Below are positions 37,124-50,100 of a DNA stretch of 64,000 nucleotides, piece after piece. The stretch spans positions 1,178,001-1,242,000 of the forward strand of contig NW_027490125.1 in NCBI RefSeq assembly GCF_050948175.1, written 5' to 3'. The notes below the pieces were generated by a model, which ran no database searches, was not told the origin of the DNA, and worked only from the letters and a program-made list of their open reading frames with translations. The position numbers were made by a program, and so were the translations under genes. The DNA is from Xylocopa sonorina (taxonomy: Eukaryota > Arthropoda > Insecta > Hymenoptera > Apidae). Each line of letters opens with the position of its first letter. Positions within the stretch are counted from its first letter, which is position 1.

Positions 37124-38495
37124 AAGAAAAGTTGTACGTGAGCGGATACCTTGGAACGATAGCCCGCTTTAGATTAAAATACGTTTTACACCTTAAAGCA
37201 TTTAGATAATTAACCCCTTCGAGCTTCCCTGACTTACTATATATAGGTTTCCGTCACAACTAATAGGAACCATCACTTTACATAGATATATAGAACACAC
37301 ATAGTTTTAAACGTAGAACTGAGAATTTGAGAACTTACTTTGAAACGTTAGTAGTGAGAAATTCCATCGGATTTCATAGAAATTCAGAACTTACTTGCTA
37401 TGAGACATAGGCAGATAAGGGACATTGCGTTGCTTAGAACTTTAGAACTTGCTTACTTCAACAAAGATTTCTATTGGCTTCGTCCGTTCTTTTAGAAGAG
37501 TTTTTGATAAACCACATACTTTTCACGCTTCTGATATCTTTGAAAGTTCGCGAGATGTAATCGTTTAAGTTTTAAAATGATTACTTAGTGTGGATTATTA
37601 TTTAGTAACTCGCTCATAAACGAGTCTGCATAGGAATTAATCCATAAGTTTTTAAGCCTGGAATTTATGCAGTTATTTGTTATTCACTTATTGCTCAAAC
37701 GACAAAGATTCTGACCACTTCAAAATGGTTAACTTTCATCAATTTTCTTAAAAATTGAAATACTGCCCAACTGCTTGCATTAAAGACTGTAATTAAAGCT
37801 TTCGAAACATTTTACCTCTTATAGATGAATTCTGGAATTGAAATTGAATGTTTGACTTTTCTAGCTCCTGTTTAGACATCTTTCTATTGGAATGTTCATG
37901 TATTTTTCATATTCGTAATTATTAAAAATGTTTTACTTGATTCTTTTATTTAATATTTAGAATTTTTTGAGATATATTTTTTATCGTAATGAACTATATA
38001 ATTGCAATTATAATTCTTTATGAAGTAATAATAACAGAAAGGTATGTATCCATTCTTGTAGTTTTGTAAAGAGTATTTAATCTTACTATCTAAAATGAAA
38101 CATTGAGATCTGTTTACAATCTAATGGAATTTAATTACCTTTTGATTCAAATTCACAATGATAATCTTCCACAGTTCAACAATTTTGTGAGCTGTCCTCA
38201 GGAATCCGCAGCTCTGTACTTATAAAATGAACGACACAAAGAACAGCCTAACCAAACGTATTCGAACCGATTTTTCAATACTAATCTTATCATGTTTAAC
38301 TTATGCTGCAAACTATTGAAATGCCCTTCGAAAAGTGTTTATTCACAGTGAAGTAAACGGTAAGTATTACGCCTTCCACCACTGTTTACAATACGTATGT
38401 TTCATTTACTACCAAAACCGTGAGTATTATCGCCTTTCTTTACTTTTTGTAACCTTCAATGCCTTCATGTTACAGATCGTTAAACTTGCTTTAAA

Positions 38496-38744
38496 ATGCT
38501 CTATCGTATTACGGAAGAATGGACATACCAATTCATTTTAAAAAATGAAGGTAACCTTCATATGTCCAACATAACTCCACTTACAAAAAAACTATTTTCA
38601 TCAACGGATGGCCCCTTTGTACTGTGCAATTTTATATTAGCAAAAACTTCTATGAAACTTATAGTTTCGTGGATATCTGTGGTGCTAATTATTACTGCCC
38701 CACCCTGTATATTGTTATGGATATGTCCAACAAGGCAACGATGA
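38496..38744 (+). CDS. Hypothetical 82-aa ORF, copy A2 (weak)
   Basis: Open counterpart of the 82-aa frame at 10709-10957, with Leu43, Val62 and Pro69 in place of Gln, Glu and Leu. An overlapping upstream frame (38335-38541) runs through the intron-like segment and ends KNGHTNSF. No family is recognised. The excess of replacement changes between copies argues against a conserved protein. Confidence 0.18.
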   Translation: MLYRITEEWTYQFILKNEGNLHMSNITPLTKKLFSSTDGPFVLCNFILAKTSMKLIVSWISVVLIITAPPCILLWICPTRQR

Positions 38745-39016
38745 ACAGAGTTAAATTTAATATTATGATGTTTATTATTTTACTTATAGTATAATTGTTT
38801 TTCTAGAATTTTGCCAAAAAACAATGTTCACGATGTCGGCAGATGAATATATTTGCCTTAGAATTACAAGAGCCAACAATTTCGAAAGTAGAATATTACT
38901 TTACTTCGCTAACCGAATCATTGCAAACGTTAAGTAAAGTGCGTGCCTTTCGAAACAGTCAGATGCAAATTACGATACAACGTTTCCAAGAAATGGTACG
39001 TGCCACTGTTTTTTAA
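38717..39016 (+). pseudogene. Broken counterpart of the 99-aa membrane ORF
   Basis: Collinear with 10930-11229. Codon 26 is TAA (38792-38794) where copy A1 has a Tyr codon, and codon 30 is TAG (38804-38806) where copy A1 has Trp. Both fall within or just after the hydrophobic segment. The rest of the frame remains alignable to the end. If the frame in A1 was ever a gene, this copy is inactive. Confidence 0.55.
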
Positions 39017-40987
39017 TTTCCGTTTATTTAATCAAAGGAAATTTAATTGAAATATCCGCAAAATTTGAGGACAAAAAGTTTTTGTAATTTTACGCAACAT
39101 ATATGATGGTGATAAAGGATAAGTATACGGAACTGAAAATGGAAAGTAGCGAGCAGAAAAAGAAACTGATGGAGCTACAAAGTAGATTGATACATCCGTC
39201 AAATGATTATTCTAGGTTAATAAAATCTGTTAATTAAAGAACTATTGCAAAAATCAAGTATAATCAATATTACGTCTGCTCAAAGGCTATAATAGAATTG
39301 GACCGAAATGGGTACAAAACAGGCAATTATATCTATACGTTCTATTCTATGCAAAGGCAAATATTTCAAAGAGAAAAGATGTGTTACTTACAAATTACTT
39401 ACGTTCCTAGATATCTCACTAATTCAGGCTTCTTGTCTTGCAGAACTAATCATTCATTTAACATGTAAAGGGGTCGAAGAATAGTAAGAGATTTTTATAT
39501 TTCATAGCCTCACTCGATACGTCGATTGGATCACGTAAAATATCGGACATTAATTGCATCTACATTTTCAGACCTTAAATATATAATTGCAACAACATAT
39601 TTAATAGCGTTTTAATAACATTTTTCTAATTGTTTATATCTATGTCTAATAAATATATATTAATCGAATAAGTTGCTTTACCAAAGAATAAAAGTATCTG
39701 AGGCTTACAAATCGGAGCATTACGTATCAAACGTGCATCACATATATAATATTACATGTAACAAAAGATGAAGACCAAAAAGATCGTACATAAATTGAAT
39801 CCACAATGCGGTCATAGAGATACAGAAACGGCAATAATTCCAAACAATAATTTAAAAAATTCAAAAAGGGGGGAGTGAAAATCCATGTCCTTGACGATGA
39901 TAAGGAACAAGTCTGCCTCATGCACTATAATATCCCAAACAGCCAGCGATTGGCACGCCAATGACAACGGATGGAACGAATTCCGTGACAGAACTGTGCC
40001 AACAAAGTGCTCCTACTCAGCTTTCGAAATGGCATACTGTTAGTACTGGGGCGGCATTCGTATCACGGCACTATTAAAGCACCGAGATATAGCACACGGG
40101 CTACACGGCCGTGACAATGACACTATCAGATCACCATAGCTACACGCGTGGTTGTGGCGTAGGCTGACATTTACTAATGGGGAAGCTGTTTCCATAAAAA
40201 TGATAAGCAAATATGAAAAATGACTAACCTGTGCAATTTATTTATCTTGATTCCAAAATAGATACACCTTCACAAAACAAAGATATAAGAACTCGATTTT
40301 ATTATTTTCTATAAACTAGCTCGATAGGGCGATTTTTTCCATAAAGTCGATAATTACTTTGTCATAAAAATATATACACTTATTTTATATATATTTTCGT
40401 CAATTTATTGTTACAAATTCATGCAATTGAGGGTTACATTAAATACGATGAGAGCATGTTATTTCAAAAATTACACAAGGCGAAGTTAGGGACGCAACAG
40501 CATGAATTTTTATTTTATACGTAATAGTTTTTTTATAAATAATATTTTTAGTCTATGATGGATTAAAAGAAATATATACGACTCGCTCAATAACTATAAA
40601 TATAGGAAAACGACCATCAAAATGTCTATCAATACTCATATGCTGAACATCTACTGACATCTAACGGTTCTAATTTGTATGAAAGCACAGGTTCCCCATT
40701 GCCAAATGTGATCCTGCGTCATTGCTGAGGAGATTCATGAATGGAGCGATGATACGCGTGTCACCATGGTGCTGGTTCTGCGCGATTCGCTTGTCTAGAA
40801 CGTGCTGGTAACACGTTCTGGCATTTTAGTCAACTAATCCGGTCACAGATGACTACGAATCAGTTGACACTCCTCGGAAGTGGCAATATAGTGCCGGCAT
40901 GGTGTCGCTACCATCTTGCCGTTTGTTATCTGTGATGCTTTTCAGTGCATTATTCGGAATTGAATTTGAACACATAGCTACTTAATC

Positions 40988-41465
40988 GCAAATTTGTTTG
41001 TACTGTGACGTGGTGAAGTCACAAGGCTCGCTCATCCCCCCCCCCCCCTGCTACGGTTAGACTAGCTCGCTGATCACCACCCATGCGAGAAGCGCGACAC
41101 GGACGATTGCGATAGCTGTATTTGCGAGCAGCGTGAAATACACGATGGTAGAACCTTCCCCCCCCCCCCCCCCCCCCACCTGTTCGTTTCTCACTCTCCG
41201 TTCTACGGATTAGACTGGCGAGCTGATGGAAGAAGCGACCCATAAGACGCCTCTTCGGCGGATAATAAGACCGCAGGTTCGCGGAAGGGCTGTGCACCGA
41301 GGTAGCGTGACGGGCTCGACGGTGGAGGAGTCGGGAAGTGAGCAAGAAGAGACCCTGAAGCCCGAAGGATAGGATCCAGAGCTCTGCAACGATAAGACCG
41401 CTGTCATAGTCCATGGAGACAAACAGGATGGTTCTCGGGTGTGAGAAGCATCTCTACCCCTCCCA
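40988..41465. repeat. C-rich right end of A2 with poly-C tracts
   Basis: C runs of 13 bases (41036-41048) and 20 bases (41158-41177) replace the 5+6 and 18-base runs of copy A1. They have changed length since the duplication, as homopolymers do. Poly-Gly minus-strand frames here (41019-41414, 41210-41497) are by-products. Confidence 0.6.
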
Positions 41466-43808
41466 ATTAGAACTCTATTGCTTCGATTGGTAGACATCTG
41501 GAAACGCTATTCCCTTCCAAGGAAGTGTTGCATTTACATTCTTTTGACGTGTAGACGAGAATACATGACACTTCGCAATGAATATTATATCTTATCTCGA
41601 AACATAGAAGTGAGATGCGATATCGCGATTTATGAAGCATTAGAACTCTATTGCTACGATACGTAGACATCTGCAAACGCATTTCCTAGCAAGGAAGTGT
41701 GGTATTTGCATTCTTTTGAAGTGTAGACCAGCTATACATAACACTTTGCAATGAATTTTATATCTTATCATGAGACATAGTACTGAGATGCGATATCGCG
41801 TTTTAAGAAGCCTTGCAAATCTAATTCTTCAATACGTAGATATCTGGAAACGCTATTTCCTAGGAAGGAAGTGTCGCATTTACATTCCTTTGAAGTGAAT
41901 AGGAGGTATACATGACACTTCGCAATGAATATTATACCTTATCATGAAACATAGAAACGAGATGCGATATCGCGTTCTAAGAAGTAATAGATCTCTGTTG
42001 CTACGATACGTAGACATCTGCGAACGCTATTTCTTAACAAGGAACAGTCGCATTTACATTCCTTTGAAGTGAATAGGAGGTATACATGACACTGCGCAAT
42101 GAATATTATATCTTATCATGAATCAGAGAAATCAGATGCGACATCTCGTTTTAAGAAGCATTAGAACTTTATTGTTTCGATACGTAGACATCCGTAAACG
42201 CTACATCCTAGCAAGGAAGTGTCGCATTTACATTCTGTTGAAGTGAATACGAGGTATACATGACTCTTCGCAATGAATATTATATCTTATCATGAAACAT
42301 AGGAACGAGATACGATATCGCGATTTAAGAAGCACTAGAATTCTATTGCTTCGATACGTCGACATCGGCAAACGGTATTTCCTACCAGGGAAGTGTGGCA
42401 TTTACATTCATTTGAAATGTATGAGAGGTATACATGACACTTCGCAATGATTATTATATCTTATCATGAAACATAGAAATAAGATGCGATATCGCGTTTT
42501 GAGAATCATTAGAACTCTATTGCTGCGATACGTAGACACCTAGAAGTTCATTTCCTAGCAAGGAAGTGTGGCATTTACATTCTTTTGGAGTGTAGACGAG
42601 GTATACATGGCACTTCGCTATGAATATTATACCTTATCATGAAGCATAGGAATGAGATGCGATATCGCGTTTTAAGAAGCATTAGAACCCTATTGCTACG
42701 ATACGTAAACATCTGCAAACGCTACTTCCTAGCATCGAAGTGTCGCATTTACATTCCTTTGAAGTGAATACGAGGTATACATGACACTTCGCAATGAATA
42801 TTATATCTTATCATGAAACATGGAAGTGAGATGCGATATCTCGTTCTAAGAAGCATTGGAACGCTATTGCTTCGATACGTAGACATCTGCGGACGCTATT
42901 TCCTAGCAGGGAAGTGTTGCATTTACATTCATTTGAAGTGAATACGAGGTATACATGACACTTCGCAATGAATATTATATCTTATCATGAAACATAGAAG
43001 TGAGGTGCGATATCGCGTTTTAAGAAGCATTAGAACTCTATTGCTGTGATACGTAGACATCTGCAAACAATATTTCCTAGGAAGGATGTGTCGCATTTAC
43101 ATCCTTGTGAAGTGAAATCGTGGTGTACATGACACTTCGCAATGAACATTGTATCTTGTCATGAAACATAGAAGTGAGATGCGATATCGCATTTTAAGAA
43201 TCATTAGTACTCTATTGTTTCGACACGTAGTCATCTGGAAACGCTATTTCCTAGCAAGGAAGTGTCGCATTTACATCCTTTTGAAGTGAATACGAGGTAT
43301 ACATGACACTTCGCAATGAATATTATATCTTATCATGAAACATAGAAGTGAGATGCGATATCGCGTTTTAAGAAGCATTAGAACCCTATTGCTACGATAC
43401 GTAAACATCTGCAAACGCTACTTCCTAGCATCGAAGTGTCGCATTTACATTCCTTTGAAGTGAATACGAGGTATACATGACACTTCGCAATGAATATTAT
43501 ATCTTGTCATGTAATATAGAAGTGAGATGCGATATCGCATTTTAAGAATCATTAGTACTCTATTGTTTCGACACGTAGTCATCTGGAAACGCTATTTCCT
43601 AGCAAGGAAGTGTCGCATTTACATCCCTTTGAAGTGAATACGAGGTATACATGACACTTCGCAATGAATATTATATCTGATCATGAAACATAGACATGAG
43701 ATGCGACATCTCGTTTTAAGAAGCACTAGAACAGTATTGCTTCGTTACGGAGACATATGCAAACGCTATTTTCTAGCAAGGAAGTGTCGCATTTACATCT
43801 TTTTGAAG
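41466..43808 (-). repeat. 174-bp satellite array, reverse orientation, short block
   Basis: About 13 monomers in reverse orientation. The first monomer pairs with that at 13675-13800; later ones differ in order from the first reverse block. The variant lacking two bases (GCATTTCCTAGC, GTGGTATTTG/GTGGCATTTAC) appears near 41680-41720 and 42545-42580, matching the variant on the other side of island A2. A monomer pair with GCTACTTCCTAGCATCG recurs at about 42720 and 43417. Confidence 0.95.
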
Positions 43809-44169
43809 TGTCATGTCCTGAAGTCGCGAAAGCGCTCGTCACGTGGACACTTTTCGTAGCCGTTCCCGAAATCGACGCGATTTGCGCAGAGCTGGGTTCG
43901 TCGGCGGACAATACTCGATTTACCGGGTACAAAGACGTGCAACTTACCTTTCGATGCTCCAGGCGTTGTAGCTCTCCTCATCTTCGTAGCGTGGAGTGGA
44001 ATCCTCCCTCGCGTATGTGTGGCGTCGCATCCCCGTTCCGTGGCGGCGAGCATGCGGGTTGCCAGCGTGTAGGGCATCCGGATGTTGGAGGAGATGCGGA
44101 TGCTGATCTGTGGACGTCGAGGTTGGCGGGCGGGGACTGAGGGTGGCAGGCGGTACGCCTGACGTCACA
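43809..44169. mobile_element. Solo-LTR-like block B', 361 bp (TGTCATGTCC...TGACGTCACA)
   Basis: Non-satellite GC-rich DNA interrupts a monomer after CTTTTTGAAG and ends directly before AAATGCGACAC of a forward monomer. TG...CA termini and complete absence of internal sequence fit a solo LTR. It shares terminal motif type and TACCTTTCGATG with block B. ORFs on both strands (43757-44140 plus, 43811-44077 and 43944-44180 minus) overlap one another and are composition shadows. No normal 4-6 bp target-site duplication is visible because the flanking satellite changes orientation across it. Confidence 0.5.
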
Positions 44170-47100
44170 AAATGCGACACTTTGCTAGCAATTAGCGTTT
44201 GCAGATGTCTACGTATGGAAGCAATAGAGTTCTAGTTCTTCTTAAATCGTCATACCGCATCTCATTTCTATGTTTCATGATGAGATATAATATTCATTGT
44301 GGAGTGTTATGTATACCTCGTATTCACTTCAAGAGATTGTAAATGCGACACTCCCTTCCTAGGAAATAGCGTTTACAGATATCTACGTATCGTAGCAATA
44401 GAGTTCAAATGCTTCTCAAAACGCGATGTCGCACCTCATTTCTGTGTTTCATGATTACATATAATATTCATTGTGCAGTGTTATGCATCTCTCGTATTAA
44501 CATCAAAAGAACGTAAATGCGCCACTTCCATGCCAGAAAATGGCGTTTGCAGATGTCTACGTATCGTGGCATTAGAGTTCTAATGCTTCCCAAAACGCGA
44601 TATCGCTTCTCATTTCTATGTTTCCTTATAATATATAATATTCATTGCGAAGTGTCATGTATACCTCGCATACACTTAAAATGAATTAAATGCGACATTT
44701 CCTTGCTCGGATATAGCGTTTGCAGATGTCTACGTATCGAAGCAATAGAATTCTAATGCTTCTTAAATCGTCATATCGCATCTCATTTCTATGTTTCATG
44801 ATAAGATATAATATTCATTGCGAAGTGTCATGCTTACATCGTATTCATTTCAAAAGAATGTAAGTGCGTCACTTCTTTGCTAGGAAATATCGTTTACAGA
44901 TATTTACGTATCGTAGCAATAGTGTTCTGATGCTTCACAATACGCGAGGTCGCATCCCATTTCTGTGTTTCATGATTACATTTAATATTCATTGTGCAGT
45001 GTTATGTATCTCTCGTATTCACTTCAGAAGAACGTAAATGCGCCACTTCCTTGCCAGGAAATAGCGTTTGCGGATGTCTACGTATCGAAGCTATAGATTT
45101 CTAAAGCTTGCTAATTCGCGATATCGCATCTAATATCTATGTTTCATGATAATATATAATATTCATTGCGAAGTGTCATGTATACCTCGCATACACTTCA
45201 AATGAAAGTAAATGCGATACTTGTTTGCTAGGAAATAGTGTTGGCAGATGCCTGCGTATCGGAGCAGTAGAGTTCTAATGCTTCTTAAATCGCTATATAG
45301 CATCTCATTTCTATGTTTCATGATAAGATATATTCATTATTGCGAAGTTCTATGTATTCCTCGTTTACACTTCAAATGAATGTAAATGCGACACTTCCTT
45401 GCTATGAAATAACGTTTGCAGATGTCTCCGTATCGAAGAAATAGAATTCTAGTTCTTCTTATATCGCGATATCGCATATCATTTCTATGTTTCATGATAG
45501 GATATAATATTCATTGTGGAGTGTCGTGTACACCTCGTATTCACTTCATATGAATATTAACGCGACACTTCCTTGCTAGAAAATCGCGTTTGTAGATGTC
45601 TACGTATCGAAGCAATAGAGTTCCATGCTTCTTAAAACGAGCTATCACATCTCATTTCTATGTTTCATGATAGGATATAATATTCATTGTGGAGTGTTAC
45701 GTAAACCTTGTACTCACTTGAAAAGAATGTAAGTGCGACTCTTCCTTGCTATTAAATAACGTTTCCAGATATCTACGTGTCGAAGAAATAGGTTTTAATG
45801 CTTCTTAAGACGCGATATCGCATCTCATTTCCATGTTTCAAGATAAGATATAATATTCATTGTGCAGTTTTATGTATACCTCGTATTCACTTCAAAAGAA
45901 TGAAAATGCGACACATCCTTGTTAGGAAATAGCGTTTGCAGATGTCTACGTATCGAAGCAATAGAGCTCTCATGCTCCTTAAAACGAGATATCGCATCTC
46001 ATTTCTATGATTCATGATAAGATATAATAGTCATTGCGAAGTGTTATGTATACCTCGCATACACTTCAAATGTTGTAAAGGCTACACTTCCTTCCTAGGA
46101 GATAGCGTTTGGAAATGTCTACGTATCGAAGCAATAGTGTTCTAATGCTTCTTAAAACGGGATATCGCATCTCATTCCCTTGCTTCATGATATGATACAG
46201 TATTAGTTGCGGTGTGTCATAAATACCTTGTATTCACTTCAAAAGAATGTAAATGCGACACTTCCATGATAAGAAATGGCGTTTGCAGATGTCTACGTAT
46301 CGAAGCAATAGAGTTCTAGTGTTTCTTAAAGCGAGATATCGCATCTCATTTATATGTTTCATGATAAGATATAATATTCATTGCGAAGTGCTATGTATAC
46401 CTCATATTCACTTCAAAAGAACGTAAATGCGACACATCCATGCTAGGAAATAGTGTTTGCAGATGTCTACGCATCGAAGCAATAGAGTGACGGGATATCG
46501 CATCTCATTACTTTGTTTCATGATATGATATAATATTAATTGCGAAGTGTCATGAATACCTTGTATTCATCTCAAAAGAATGTAATCGCGACACTGCCTT
46601 GCTAGGAAATAGCGTTTGCAGATGTCTACGTATGGAAGCATTCGAGTTCTAATGCTTCTCAAAACGTGTAATCGCTACTCATTACTATGTTTCATGAATA
46701 TATATACTATTCATTGTGGAGTGTTATGTATACCTCGTATTCGCTTCAAAAGAATGTAAATGCGACACTTTCTTGCTAGGAAATAGCGTTTGCAGATGTC
46801 TACGTATCGAAGCAATTGTGTTCTAGTGCTTCTTAAATCGCGATATCGCATCTCATTTCTATGTTTCATGATAATATGTAATACTCACTGCGCAGTGTCA
46901 TGTATACCTCGCATACACTTCAAATGAATGTAAATGCGACACTTCCTTGTTAGGAAATAGCGTTTGCAGATGTCTACGTAACGTGGCACTAGAGTTCTAG
47001 TGCTTCTCAAAACGCGATATCGCTTCTTAGTTCTATGTTTCATGATAATATATAATATTCATTGCGAAATGTCATGTATACCTCGCATACACTTAAAATC

Positions 47101-50100
47101 AATGTAAATGCGACTCTTCCTTGCTAGGAAATAGCGTTTGCAGATGTCTACGTATCGTAGCAATAGAGTTCTAATGCATCTTAAAGCGCGATATCGCATC
47201 TCACTGCTATGTTTCATGAGATGATATAATATTCATTATGGAGTGTTATGTATACCTCGTACTCACTTCAAAAGAATGTAAATGCGACACTTCCACGCTA
47301 GGAAATAGCGTTTGCAGATGTCTACGTATCGTAGCAATAGAGTACTAATGCTTCATAAAACGAGATGTCGTATTTCATTTCTATGTTTCGTAATAAGATA
47401 TAATATTCATTGCGAAGTGTCATGTATACCTCGTATTCACTTGAAACGAATGTAAATGCGACACTTCCATGCTAGGAAATAGCGTTTGCAGATGTCTACG
47501 TATCGTAGCAATAGAGTTCTAATGCTTCTTAAAACGCGATATCGCAGCTCACTGCTATGTTTCATGAGAAGATATAATATTCATTATGGAGTGTTATGTA
47601 TACCTCGTATTCACTTCAAAAGTATGTAAATGCGAAACTTCCATGCTAGGAAATAGCGTTTGCAGATGTCTACGTATCGTAGCAATAGAGTTCTAATGCT
47701 TCTTAGAACGCGATATCGCATCTCACTTTTATGTTTCATGATAAGATATAATATTCATTGCGAAGTGTCATGTATACCATGTATTCACTTCAAAAGAATG
47801 TAAATTCGACACTTCTATGCTAGGAAATAGCGTTTGCAGATGTCTACGTATCGTAGCAATAGAGTTCTAATGCTTCTCAAAACGCGATATAGCACCTCAT
47901 TCCTATGTTTCATGATAAGATATAATATTCATTGCGAAGTGTCATATATATCTCGTATTCACTTCAATCGAATGTAAATGCGACACTTCCATGCTAGGAA
48001 ACATCGTTTGCAGATGCCTACGTATCGTAGCAATAGATTTCTAATGCATCTTAAAACGCGATATCGCATCTCACTGCTATGTTTCATGAGAAGATATAAT
48101 ATTCATTATGGAGTGTTATGTATACCTCGTATTCACTTCAAAAGAATGTAAATGCGACACTTCCATGCTAGGAAATAGCGTTTGCAGATGTGTACGTATC
48201 GTAGCAATAGAGTTCTAATGCTTCTTAAAACGCGATATCGCATCTCACTGCTATGTTTCATGAGAAGATATAGTATTCATTATGGAGGGTTATGTATACC
48301 TCGCATTCACTTCAAAAGAATGTAAATGCGACACTTCCATGCTAGGAAATAGCGTTTTCAGATGTCTACGCATCGTAGCAATAGAGTTCTAATGCTCCTT
48401 AAAACGCGATATCGCATCTGACTGCTATGTTTCATGAGAAGATATAGTATTCATTATGGAGTGATATGTATACCTCGTACTCACTTCAAAAGAATGTAAA
48501 TGCGACCCTTCCATGCTAGGAAATAGCCTTTGCAGATGTCTACGTATCGTAGCAATAGAGTTCTAATGCTTCTTAAAACGCGATATCGCAACTCACTGAT
48601 ATGTTTCATGAGAAGATATAATATTCATTATCGAGTGTTATGTATACCTCGTACTCACTTCAACAGAATGTAAATGCGACACTTCCTTGCTAGGAAATAG
48701 CGTTTGCAGATGTTTACGTATCGTAGCAATAGAGTTCTAATGCTTCTTAAAACGAGATGCCTCATTTCATTTCTATGTTCCATGATAAGATATTATATAC
48801 ATTGTGGTGTGTTATGTATACCTCGTATTCACTTCAAAAGAGTGCAAATGCGACACTTCCTTGCTAGGAAATAGCGTTTGCAAATGTCTACGTACCGTAG
48901 CAACAGAGATATAGTGCTTCTTAAAACGCGATATCGTATCTCATTTCTATGTTTCATGATAAGATATAGTATTCATTGTGGAGTGTCATGTATTCCTCGT
49001 ACTCACTTCAAAAGAATGTAAATGCGACACTTCCATGCTAGGAAATAGCGTTGGCAGATGTCTGCGTATCGTAGGAATAGTGTTCTGATGCTTCTTAGAA
49101 CGCTATATCGCATCTCACTTCTATGTTTCATGATAGGATATAATATTCACTGCGAAGTGTCATGTATACCTCGTATTCACTACAAATGAATGTAAATGCG
49201 GCTCTACCTTGCTAGGAAATATCGTTTGCAGATGTCTACGTATCGTAACAGTAGAGTTCTAATACTTCTTAACACGAGACATCGCATCTCATTTCTATGT
49301 CTCATGATAAGATGTAATATTCATTGTGGAGTGTTATGCATACCTCGTTAGCACTTCAAAATAATGTAAATGCGACACTTCCTTGCTATTTAATAGCGTT
49401 TGCAGATGTCTACGTATCGTAGCAATGGGGTTCTAATGCTTTTTAAATCGCGATATCGCATCTCATTTCAATGTTTCATGATAAGATACAATATCGATTG
49501 CGAAGTGTCATGTATATCTCGTATTCACTTCAACAGAATGTAAATGCGACACTTCGATGCTAGGAAATAGCGTTTGCAGATTTCTACGTATCGTAGCATT
49601 AGAGTTCTAATGCTTCTTAAAACGCGATATCGCATCTCACTGCTATGTTTCATGATAAGATATAATATTCATTATGGAGTGTTATGTATACCTCGTATTC
49701 ACTTCAAAAGAATGTAAATGCGACTATTGCTTCCTAGGAAATAGCGTTTGCAGATGTCTACGTATCGTAGCAATAGAGTTCTAATGCTTCTTAGAACGCG
49801 ATATCGCATCTCACTTCTATACTTCATGATATGATATAATATCCATTGCGAAGTGCCATGTATACCTCGTATTCACTTCAAAAGAATGTAAATGCGACAC
49901 TTCCATGCCAGGAAATAGCGCTTGCAGATGTCTACGTATATTAGCAATAGAGTTCTAATGCTTCTCAAAACGCAATATCGCATCTCACTTCTATGTTTCA
50001 TGATAAGATATAATGTTCATTGCGAAGTTTCATGTATACCTCGTATTCACACCAAAAGAATGTATATGCTACACTTGCATACTAGGAAATAGGGTTCGCA

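Larger units (their letters stand above)
36887..41465 (+). mobile_element. 4.57-kb island unit, copy A2
   Basis: Second copy of the A unit, collinear with 9105-13674. Its left edge joins satellite directly (CACTTCCAAAGATACTACCC), without the LTR/leader remnant found before copy A1. The right edge is followed by a reverse satellite monomer nearly identical to that after A1. It carries the same LTR-end-like and primer-site-like stretch, AT-rich core and C-rich end, with slightly longer C runs. It has more damage in the 99-aa frame. It is clearly homologous by descent, but which copy is older is not shown by the sequence. Confidence 0.8.

Noticed and set aside
43757..44140. 127-aa plus-strand protein starting in satellite
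   Set aside because: It begins in a satellite monomer and runs through the solo-LTR-like block with minus-strand ORFs overlapping. No motif.
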